Origin: Planctomycetota bacterium
GTDB lineage: Bacteria; Planctomycetota; Planctomycetia; Planctomycetales; Planctomycetaceae
Assembly: GCA_030836185.1 (NCBI GenBank)
Contig: JAURQH010000093.1
Coordinates: forward strand, 38,968-102,967
Reading direction: 5' to 3'
Length of the DNA stretch: 64,000 nucleotides
Positions 26,795 through 34,709 of this stretch are shown here, in pieces. The first letter of the stretch is position 1. Each line of letters opens with the position of its first letter. The translations under genes and the position numbers were made by a program. The notes beneath the pieces were generated by a model. That model ran no database searches. It was not told the origin of the DNA and saw only the letters and a list, made by a program, of their open reading frames with translations.

Positions 26795-29272
26795 ATGAAT
26801 AAATCCAACCACGATCAATGTCGTCTTCTCTTTTATGGGTTGTTGATGTCTGTCCTCTTCGTCGGTGGATGTTCTCCTGATGAAGAATCCCCGCAAACAG
26901 GAAACAACGATACGAAGATCACAGACTCCGCCCCGAATGCCGAGGAGGTTCCCCTTCCCGCATTTTCAACGGGTCTCTGCCGTATCTATGGTGGCGATTC
27001 GGCATCGTGGGTTCTCGTTGATGGACACCCGGCACGAAGTGCCGAAGGGGAATTTCTCTCTCCTCCCTGCGAGGTGAAAATGGAACGCGGAAGCCGTACC
27101 ATTTCGTTAACGCGTCCCGGTTATCAGGATGTCCAGCGAGTGGTCATTGTTTCGGAATCCGCGGAAGTCCGGTTTCCACCTCTGAAAACTGCCACCGCGA
27201 ACTCCATCGTGACGGCCGATACCACATTGTTTGAGTGGCCGGTCGGAAAACCGTTTCCTCTGAGCCAGGTGAACTCTCCCGGCGCTGAACTGGATCCCTA
27301 TCTCTCCAAAGATGGTCTGACCTTATGGTTTGCCGGCGACCGAGACGATGGAAGAGCGATTTACGTCTCCAATCGGGAATCGATCTGGCACGATTTTAAT
27401 CCACCGCAATCATTAATTCTCAGTCGAAGCCCGAACTTGCCCGCTAGTCCCAGCGTGACGGGTGACGGTCTTTTCATCTATTACGCTCAACCAGAAAACG
27501 CACGCATCGTGTCACTCAATCGGGCAGGACCCTTAGACGAATTCCGCAATCGCAAGAATGTCCAGTTTGAAAAAGAAGCCCAGTCACGCTGGATGACGGC
27601 TCAAGTGCTTCCCGATCATCTGCGGATGTATTGGACGACTGTCACAAACAATCAAGCCCAAGGATTTGCGGCGGTCAGAACCTCACCATCGCGGGCGTTT
27701 AGCGAACCGATTCCGTATCGCTTGCCGGGGACGATCCCCGTTCTCTCCCCGGATGGCTTGAGACAGTATCAGTTTGACGGAACGACGTTACAACGATCCC
27801 GTCGGCTAGACGCTTCAAACCAGTTTTCCAAACCTGAAACGATTCACAAACTCAGCCTGCCAGAATTTGAACAGCAATCACACCGTCGACAATTTTTTGT
27901 TTCTGCGGATGAAGAATGGATGGTTTATAGCAACGGAGATGTCGCAACAGCCGACCTCTATCTGGTTCGTCTCTCAAAATTGGCAGGATGGGGAGTTCCT
28001 CCGCTCGGCAAACCGATCCCGCCAAAACCCATTGAAGTGGCTAAAACACCGATGAGAGAACAGATGCAGGCCAAAGAGATGAAAACTCGCTCGGACGACT
28101 CCGCACCGGCGGTTGACCCGAGAAGTTTGCCGTTACCCTATCACGAATATTTTTTGAAATGGGAAGAAGCGCTCGCCCAACGAGATCTGAAAACCGCGAG
28201 CCAATTGACGCGCGATGCTCTCAAAGATTCCTCACTTTCAGACTCTCGTAAGATGCTCCAACAAAACAACACCGTCATTCAAAACATTGAAACTATCTGG
28301 AAGCTGCTTGAAGAAGCCGCCACTGAATTGACTCCCGATACAACCGTACCACTCGGGGCCGCCCGAGCACGATTCGAAAGTTTTGAAGAGGGAGTCATGA
28401 CGTTTCGCGTGGGTGACAAGAGCATCACACGACCGCTCCGCGAACTTCCCTTGACGACCATTATCAATCTCGTGCAGAAACATGTCGATCGCGACGATGA
28501 TGAGTCGTTTTTGTCGTTAGCCTATTTTGTTTTCTATGACGCAGATGGTAAAGAAGAACTGGCTTTGAACCGTGTTGAATCATACCCCGATCGACAAACC
28601 GAATTCATTGCCGAGATCAACCGTCATACACTCCACCGTGCAGAACGGGAACTCGCCCGCGAAAACTATCCGGCGGGTGTCGTTCTGCTTCGCACAGTTC
28701 TCACCAATTATCCCGAGAGTGCAGCGGCGAAAACCGCAGAGAAATTAGAACAAACGCTCTATCGCTTAACCGAGTTGGAAATGGTCGGCAATCGCCAGTG
28801 GATTCGCGACCCGGCCATTGGACAGTATGAAGCCAAACCAGATCGAGCCGACAATGCGTATTTGAAATCAAAAAAATCTTACCGCAGTTTTGAACTCCAG
28901 TTTGAATGGAAGACGGTCGGTCCCGTGGGGCAGGGAGGCATCTACTTCCATTACGATGACGACGGCCCCGTCTTCAGCAATGCGTATAAAATTCATCTTG
29001 CCGGTGATTTCGGTGTCGCAGCCGACCAATATTGCACTGGGTCGTTATTCGGGTTTGAAGCTCCCACCAATAATGCTGTGAAGCCGCAGGATGAATGGAA
29101 TGCCGCGCGACTCATTGTGCGCGGCAACTCCATCATGTTTATCCTGAATGGAGAGACCGTTCTGGAAACATTTGCCCTCAGCGAGGAACTCCCCGAAGAG
29201 GGCTTCGTGCTTCTCGATGGAGTGACCGGCGGAATCATTTACCGCAAGGTGTTACTCACCGAATTACCTTGA
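26795..29272 (+). CDS. Lipoprotein with PD40 repeats and a C-terminal DUF1080-like domain
   Basis: The 825-residue protein has a lipobox LFVGGC with Cys26 as the lipidation site. A short PEGA-like domain follows (SASWVLVDGHPARSAEGEFL). Beta-propeller repeats of the TolB/PD40 type come next (LDPYLSKDGLTLWFAGDRDD, LSPDG), then a helical region. The C-terminal part, about 660-825, resembles the DUF1080 (3-keto-disaccharide hydrolase/lectin-like) fold: FELQFEWKTVG, GQGGIYFHYDDDG, WNAARLIVRGN. It probably binds or processes carbohydrate at the cell surface. It lies 86 bp after the giant propeller gene in the same direction and may be co-transcribed with it. Confidence 0.84.
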   Translation: MNKSNHDQCRLLFYGLLMSVLFVGGCSPDEESPQTGNNDTKITDSAPNAEEVPLPAFSTGLCRIYGGDSASWVLVDGHPARSAEGEFLSPPCEVKMERGSRTISLTRPGYQDVQRVVIVSESAEVRFPPLKTATANSIVTADTTLFEWPVGKPFPLSQVNSPGAELDPYLSKDGLTLWFAGDRDDGRAIYVSNRESIWHDFNPPQSLILSRSPNLPASPSVTGDGLFIYYAQPENARIVSLNRAGPLDEFRNRKNVQFEKEAQSRWMTAQVLPDHLRMYWTTVTNNQAQGFAAVRTSPSRAFSEPIPYRLPGTIPVLSPDGLRQYQFDGTTLQRSRRLDASNQFSKPETIHKLSLPEFEQQSHRRQFFVSADEEWMVYSNGDVATADLYLVRLSKLAGWGVPPLGKPIPPKPIEVAKTPMREQMQAKEMKTRSDDSAPAVDPRSLPLPYHEYFLKWEEALAQRDLKTASQLTRDALKDSSLSDSRKMLQQNNTVIQNIETIWKLLEEAATELTPDTTVPLGAARARFESFEEGVMTFRVGDKSITRPLRELPLTTIINLVQKHVDRDDDESFLSLAYFVFYDADGKEELALNRVESYPDRQTEFIAEINRHTLHRAERELARENYPAGVVLLRTVLTNYPESAAAKTAEKLEQTLYRLTELEMVGNRQWIRDPAIGQYEAKPDRADNAYLKSKKSYRSFELQFEWKTVGPVGQGGIYFHYDDDGPVFSNAYKIHLAGDFGVAADQYCTGSLFGFEAPTNNAVKPQDEWNAARLIVRGNSIMFILNGETVLETFALSEELPEEGFVLLDGVTGGIIYRKVLLTELP

Positions 29273-29273
29273 A

Positions 29274-31142
29274 TCAAGGTTGAATCGCCTCTTGCACACG
29301 ATCAAATTGCATCTCCGATGCCCGAACCTTCCCGACTGTCATAAAGAGCAGATTCACAGGGACAGAGGTCATCAAAGGCACGGGGATTGAAGACCGCGAT
29401 TCAAACAGCAAGCCAGTCTCTGTGCGGACGACCCAACTACGTGCTTCTTTCATATAGGGAAGAATGGCTTTCGAAGACGGGATGGAAAAGATGTCAAAAT
29501 CAAACCCTTTACGCTGGGCTTCACTGAGACCAATCTGAGCACCAAACGGAACCACTGCATAAATCAGCTCCGCCAATTTATCAGCAGCGAAAGTGCCATA
29601 GCTGATCACTGTGCCTTCAGGCGCCGTTTTGCCAAATTTGTCGGCATAAGATGGACCACCCTCTTTCAGAAATCGCAAGTGGGCTTTCAAAGCTTGTGGG
29701 TGCAAAGAGATGAGAAGCTGTTTGTCGGTTTGACAGAATGCAGGAGCGACGGGAACATCATCGCCAATTGTGTTCATAAAATAGATTTTGTGACCGAGGA
29801 ATTCACGTTCTTCCAAGAACACGCCCCGACGAGCGTATTCGTTGCTGCGATCGCCGAGCAAAAAACCATCTAACATCTGCATGAGTTTCGCGAAAATTTT
29901 GTCCGCCTTTTCTGCATCGGTCACTTCAACAGCAAAGGTCAACGAGGTGGCAAATAACCCGCCCGCAGCGGGTGAATCGAAGACTGTCATTTGTTGACCG
30001 TACGCTTTCAAAAATTCGTCTTCGATAGAAAACCCAAGATCGTTTTCGACTTGCGATTCGATGGCTTGATAGTTTTCCATCAGTCCCGGCTGAACTTGTT
30101 CGATCAATGTCGTGACGGTGTCACGAACAAGAGGAACATCGAGCGTGAATGATGCGAGAAAATCACAATCCGCGGGAATCTGATTGAAGTCTTCGGGTGT
30201 CAATCCGCGACCAGCCGCCAACGACAGCAATCCTGCGGTTTGACCACCCGTTTCGAGATGAGTTCGCGTGGCAATCTGACCATCAATCACGCCTGAAACA
30301 GTGACACAATTGTTAAGCTCTCCAACACCCAGTTGCTCAATCATGACAGTGGCAATCGCACCAAAGGGACCCGCCAACTTTAAACCTTCGTCGCGGATGC
30401 GGCCCAGGTTGAGCCAAGTGATTCCACCGATGCGATCTATTTTGATAGCGTCAAAATTTTTCGTGAAGACTTCGGACGCTCCCAGACCTTTCACTTCGCC
30501 CTTCAGTCCGGCCAAAGCGCGTTCCAGCGAACCTTCTCCCAACGCGAGAATGAAGTAGTTACCTTCGCGATCAAATGTTGCCGACAAACCAAAGGGATTA
30601 GGAATGGGGAACTCGTTGATCGAGTCGGGGACTGGTTGCCCTTGCATGGCAACAGACATCAACGCCAACAAGTGTTGTTCAGTTTCGTCGGCCTTGTCGC
30701 CACCGTTAATGATCAGAGTGACATTCAATCCTCCGGCAAGATCCAACCATTGTTCGTTTTGCAATCGTTCTTCCACGTTTTCCGGCGGCGAATAATCGAC
30801 GTACAGGCAGCCGGAGCGACCGACCAGATCAAGTAGTAAGGGAGGTAAATGTTCGGCCAGTTCTGGAGGTGCACCCTTTGCATTTTTCTCGATGAATGAC
30901 ATCACGGCAGACTTGAGATCAGCAACCATCGCCGTGATCTCGGGATCAGCCACAAGTCCATCAACTCCGTCTCCCCCCTCTTTTCCTTCACCGCGAGACG
31001 CCCATTCGGTGTAGATCAGCGTTTGCTCGGGAGCACAATCAAGATAAGCCGCATCTCGTTCTCCGGGCGGAAACGCAACCAGTCCGCCTCCCATTCCTGC
31101 GAAACCAACCAATAATGCCGATAAGAGTCCGACTGAGGCCAT
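29274..31142 (-). CDS. Large exported protein of unknown function
   Basis: The 622-residue product starts at ATG 31142 (a GTG at 31190 is an alternative). The signal peptide has core LLSALLVGFAGMGGGLVAF. No named domain is recognised. It contains repeated beta-alpha modules with sentences such as GNYFILALGEGSLERALAG and KQLLISLHPQALKAHLRF, reminiscent of DUF3352-like exported proteins. The plan parallels the protein at 15328-17076. Its stop lies one base from that of the convergent lipoprotein gene, so the two transcripts overlap at their ends. Confidence 0.8.
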   Translation of the reverse strand: MASVGLLSALLVGFAGMGGGLVAFPPGERDAAYLDCAPEQTLIYTEWASRGEGKEGGDGVDGLVADPEITAMVADLKSAVMSFIEKNAKGAPPELAEHLPPLLLDLVGRSGCLYVDYSPPENVEERLQNEQWLDLAGGLNVTLIINGGDKADETEQHLLALMSVAMQGQPVPDSINEFPIPNPFGLSATFDREGNYFILALGEGSLERALAGLKGEVKGLGASEVFTKNFDAIKIDRIGGITWLNLGRIRDEGLKLAGPFGAIATVMIEQLGVGELNNCVTVSGVIDGQIATRTHLETGGQTAGLLSLAAGRGLTPEDFNQIPADCDFLASFTLDVPLVRDTVTTLIEQVQPGLMENYQAIESQVENDLGFSIEDEFLKAYGQQMTVFDSPAAGGLFATSLTFAVEVTDAEKADKIFAKLMQMLDGFLLGDRSNEYARRGVFLEEREFLGHKIYFMNTIGDDVPVAPAFCQTDKQLLISLHPQALKAHLRFLKEGGPSYADKFGKTAPEGTVISYGTFAADKLAELIYAVVPFGAQIGLSEAQRKGFDFDIFSIPSSKAILPYMKEARSWVVRTETGLLFESRSSIPVPLMTSVPVNLLFMTVGKVRASEMQFDRVQEAIQP

Positions 31143-31541
31143 AATTTTCACTTCACAGATGTTGTTGGAAGTACGAATGCCCAAGAACACAATGTCTTCA
31201 GAGGCAAATTGAGAATGTTGTAAACATAGACTGGATAAACTGTTAACGATTGTGATGATATCCGAGTCCCGGGAGAATCTCTACCAGACAAGATCCACAG
31301 CGTCAACTTTCCCTAGAATTCGTTGAGGGTTCAGAATTCTTGGGAACTTTTTTAAAAATAGGCCCTCTAATATCAAAGTGGATCAATGATTCACCAACCC
31401 CCAACAAAATCACCTGATTGCCCACCACAGGTGAGAGAATCGAGAAAAACGCTGCCACAACAGAATTTCCGGTTCTCACAACAACCAAAATCGTACTAAA
31501 ATCAATCCTGCCAGATACTTGTAACCAAAGCGTTCCCTCCC
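31143..31541. other. Intergenic region, no gene seen
   Basis: This 399-bp gap separates the divergent exported-protein and anti-sigma-like genes and should hold both promoters. I see no sigma-factor gene, tRNA or long hairpin in it. The minus-strand open frame across 31303-31854 overlaps the real gene at 31542 and has no family features. Confidence 0.6.
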
Positions 31542-33083
31542 ATGAGTGAATTTTCCTCCCACGAATTGATTTCGGCTTACGTCGATAATCAACTCTCTGA
31601 TCAAGAGAGGGAGGAAGTCGATGCGCTTTTGGAGAATTCTGCGGAGGCTCGAGCCGAGCTGGAATCTTTCCAAAAATTAAGTTCCGTTCTGAAATCTCTG
31701 CCCGCAGAAAATGCGTCGGAAGATTTGGCAAATCGGGTGCTTGTTCAGGCCGAGAGACAATCTCTGCTGGGAACAGCCGCGTCGCAGCCAGATCGTTCAG
31801 AACATGCAAAGTCGAATCGCCGGTGGGCCATTTCCATGGCATCCTTCCTGGCAACGGCCGCTCTGCTCTTTTTTGCTCTCACTCAGTTTCAACCTCCCGG
31901 AGATCAAGCGGAGCTTATTGCCACCAACGAATCTTCCGAATCTCCCTCTGAATCAGTTTCCGACATGGAACGCTTGTCTGAAGTTGAAATGATTACGGCA
32001 GAACTCTCGACGGCAGATGCCGGCATGAACGGAGCCGGTCTCCCAGAACTCATGGATGCCCCTGATCGCATTAGCGTCGAGTTTGGAGACAACGGCTTAC
32101 TGAAACTGATCGACCCACAAAACCTGAAAACGGCCGAGATCGGTGACACAGTTGAGGGTTGGCGATTTGACGAAGACCGTGTGGTCGTCGTTCAGCTTAC
32201 CGTTGTCGACCGGGATCAGGTCTTGAACTCGATGCAGGTTCTCTTGTCTGATCTCAGTATTCCTTACGAGGCAGGACAGGAAAAATCAAAGAAAGAGATG
32301 AACGGTGATTTCTACGCCGTTTATGTGGAAGCCGATCGCGAAAAAATGACGACGGCATTACGCGAACTTCAGGAAGACATGAATATCGGCGAGATGTTGG
32401 TCTCAGCCAACGTCAACTCCAACGATCTGAATCCTTACTTCAAAGAGCAAGGCTATGCCTATGTGAATTCAGGTGAACTCAACAAAACAAAATCGGCAAC
32501 CCGTTTCTCGATTCCTCCTGAACCGGCGGCGACACCCATCAAACCCACAGAGAATCAACCAGGCAGCGACCCTCAAAGTAAAAAACCACAAGCTCTCGCA
32601 GCCACTGCTCCCTCGTCAAAGATGGACGATAAAACCACCACTTCCTTTTCATTACTCCCAGATCCCCCCCCGCTTCCCGAGAGTAAGTTGGCTGATGACA
32701 ATCTGGGACTTTCAGTTGCCAAGTCAGCTTCACCGGAATCCTACCGTCAGCTTCAACTACGGCTTCCCGAAGCGGTCGCCAACCAAATGATTTATCAACA
32801 ACAATCAAATCCGAAAGGACAAATGGGTCAACCTTCTGTTTTAAACAGTTTTGCGACAAAACGTGCTGAAGAATTGAAGAAACTCAATCAGCGTAACAAA
32901 CCATTTGTATCAGGCACCGAAAAGCCTCCAGCCATCGCCGGCAGAGAATCGGGGCAGAAAGAATCGTCATTCAAGCGGAAGTTGGAGACGAACAATTCTC
33001 CAGTCCCGGTACAGATATTGTTTGTGTTGACTCCCGAACAACCATCGGCACCACCTGCCAGCAGAGTGCCGAACCGCAAGTGA
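31542..33083 (+). CDS. Anti-sigma-factor-like transmembrane protein without zinc motif
   Basis: The 513-residue protein begins with the helical module of anti-sigma factors: HELISAYVDNQLSDQEREEV, then ENSAEARAELESFQKLSSVL. A single transmembrane segment lies at about 94-115 and a long, Ser/Pro-rich extracytoplasmic domain follows. The H-x3-C-x2-C zinc site of the usual ZAS domain is missing. Anti-sigma factors hold an ECF sigma factor at the membrane until a signal releases it; no sigma factor gene is adjacent on either strand. No Shine-Dalgarno sequence precedes the ATG. The periplasmic part has no recognised sensor domain. Confidence 0.72.
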   Translation: MSEFSSHELISAYVDNQLSDQEREEVDALLENSAEARAELESFQKLSSVLKSLPAENASEDLANRVLVQAERQSLLGTAASQPDRSEHAKSNRRWAISMASFLATAALLFFALTQFQPPGDQAELIATNESSESPSESVSDMERLSEVEMITAELSTADAGMNGAGLPELMDAPDRISVEFGDNGLLKLIDPQNLKTAEIGDTVEGWRFDEDRVVVVQLTVVDRDQVLNSMQVLLSDLSIPYEAGQEKSKKEMNGDFYAVYVEADREKMTTALRELQEDMNIGEMLVSANVNSNDLNPYFKEQGYAYVNSGELNKTKSATRFSIPPEPAATPIKPTENQPGSDPQSKKPQALAATAPSSKMDDKTTTSFSLLPDPPPLPESKLADDNLGLSVAKSASPESYRQLQLRLPEAVANQMIYQQQSNPKGQMGQPSVLNSFATKRAEELKKLNQRNKPFVSGTEKPPAIAGRESGQKESSFKRKLETNNSPVPVQILFVLTPEQPSAPPASRVPNRK

Positions 33084-33163
33084 CGCCGATTTTTCATGAA
33101 ATCGGTCGCGCTGACCGTTAAGATGAGGAGCATTCACTGTTTCTCATTTGATGGGGTTCTCTC

Positions 33164-34522
33164 ATGTGGAAGTCAGCGCTGGCTATTCTTTTCCTGGTTT
33201 CAAGTTTCGCAACGCCCACCATTTCGGCGGCCGATCGGCCTAACGTCGTTCTGATTATGGCCGATGATTTTGGGTACGAATGCTTAAGCAGTAACGGCAG
33301 TCTCGATTACCAAACTCCCCACTTGGATAAACTTGCATCGGAAGGGGTTCGCTTTGAACACTTTCATGCACAACCGATTTGCACTCCCACACGTGTGAAA
33401 TTGATGACCGGTCTATCCAACAAGCGAAATTATATTCGGTTCGGTCGTCTCGCCCGCGATCAAAAAACATTCGGCCACATCTTCAAAGACGCTGGCTACA
33501 AAACCTGTATTGCCGGCAAATGGCAACTCGGCAATGAAGACGATGCTCCCCAGCATTTCGGCTTTGAAGAATCGCTCCTCTGGCAACATACTCGCGGACG
33601 AGCCGACCAAGGATTCGACACCCGCTATCCCAACCCTCGACTCGAACGAAACGGCAAGCAGATCGATTACGAGAACGGAGAATTCTCTTCCAATCTCTTC
33701 AGTGATTTTCTGAACGACTTCATTACGCAGAATAAAGACAAGCCGTTCTTTGCGTACTACCCGATGGCACTCACACATTGTCCTTTTTGTCCGACACCCG
33801 ATTCCGAAGATTGGGATCCGAAGTCCCGAGGCTCAAAAGATTACAAAGGCGATCCGCAATACTTCGCCGATATGGTCAGTTACGTCGATAAAACGATTTC
33901 CAAAATTGACAGCAATCTGAAGAAGCTCGGTATCCGGGAGAATACGTTATTGATCTTCATTGGCGATAACGGCACCGACACCCCCATCGTCACTAATACC
34001 ACTTTCGGAAAAATTGTCGGCGCGAAGGGAAGCATGAAAGATGGAGGCAACCGCGTGCCATGTATCGTCAGTTGGCCCGGTCACATTCAGTCGGGAAAAG
34101 TCGTCAAAACCATTGCCGACCTGAGTGACATCATTCCCACAATCTGCGATGCGGCCAGCATCAAATTACCATCAGGCATTCCCTTTGACGGCAAAAGCTT
34201 CCTTCCCATACTGCAAGGTGACGCTCCCCCTCATCGAGACGCCATCACAATGTGGTACGCACGTAATGGCGGTCCCAACGCACAAATCTTCGCACGCAAT
34301 GCTGACTACAAATTATACTCAACGGGCCAGTTCTATCACGTGGCCGAGGATCGCCTGGAGAAAAATGATCTCTCTCACACAGAGCATTCAGGCAAAACGC
34401 AAGGCGTCTATCAAATGCTGCAAGCGAAGCTGGATGAGTATGAACAGGTCGAGTATCTCGGCGAGACTGCTGAGAAAGGCCCACCAACGAAAAAGAAGAA
34501 GGCCAAGGTTAAAGACAAGTGA
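33164..34522 (+). CDS. Exported sulfatase (arylsulfatase A family)
   Basis: The 452-residue protein has a signal peptide (SALAILFLVSSFATPTISA). The sulfatase core starts with NVVLIMADDFGYE, whose aspartates (34, 35) bind calcium. Cys73 in the C-T-P-T-R motif is the residue converted to formylglycine. IAGKWQLGNED and FIGDNGTD supply further active-site residues. Such enzymes remove sulfate from polysaccharides such as algal carrageenan or fucoidan and are massively amplified in planctomycetes. A separate formylglycine-generating enzyme is required and is not in the window. The C-terminus ends in a lysine-rich tail (KKKKAKVKDK). Substrate is unknown. Confidence 0.94.
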   Translation: MWKSALAILFLVSSFATPTISAADRPNVVLIMADDFGYECLSSNGSLDYQTPHLDKLASEGVRFEHFHAQPICTPTRVKLMTGLSNKRNYIRFGRLARDQKTFGHIFKDAGYKTCIAGKWQLGNEDDAPQHFGFEESLLWQHTRGRADQGFDTRYPNPRLERNGKQIDYENGEFSSNLFSDFLNDFITQNKDKPFFAYYPMALTHCPFCPTPDSEDWDPKSRGSKDYKGDPQYFADMVSYVDKTISKIDSNLKKLGIRENTLLIFIGDNGTDTPIVTNTTFGKIVGAKGSMKDGGNRVPCIVSWPGHIQSGKVVKTIADLSDIIPTICDAASIKLPSGIPFDGKSFLPILQGDAPPHRDAITMWYARNGGPNAQIFARNADYKLYSTGQFYHVAEDRLEKNDLSHTEHSGKTQGVYQMLQAKLDEYEQVEYLGETAEKGPPTKKKKAKVKDK

Positions 34523-34541
34523 GCGATGTTAGCGGCGGTAG

Positions 34542-34559
34542 GCTGGGACTGGTCCCAGC
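34542..34559. repeat. Perfect 18-nt palindrome, partly repeated downstream
   Basis: GCTGGGACTGGTCCCAGC is self-complementary and followed by TTCTTTC, so it could end the sulfatase transcript (20 bp after the stop). The half ACTGGTCCCAGCTTC recurs at about 34651-34665, making this gap repeat-like. Confidence 0.65.
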
Positions 34560-34624
34560 TTCTTTCATAAATTCACATGGTAATAGAGTGCTGGGCCACG
34601 ACCCGGTGCCCGAGCCCATACTCG

Positions 34625-34648
34625 GCAGGGAGGCCCCTGACCTACAAA
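34625..34648. repeat. Dispersed repeat, GTAGGTCAGG family
   Basis: GGGAGGCCCCTGACCTACAA is the reverse complement of the element seen at 63861-63880 and shares GTAGGTCAGG with copies at 43870 and 44001. Confidence 0.7.
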
Positions 34649-34709
34649 CACTGGTCCCAGCTTCCACGGCGGTCGTTGCAAGTACGAACCACCGTTGAGA
34701 GGTGTGTCC

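Noticed and set aside
31303..31854. 183-codon minus-strand frame
   Set aside because: It overlaps the 5' part of the anti-sigma-like gene and its upstream region, and shows no family features.
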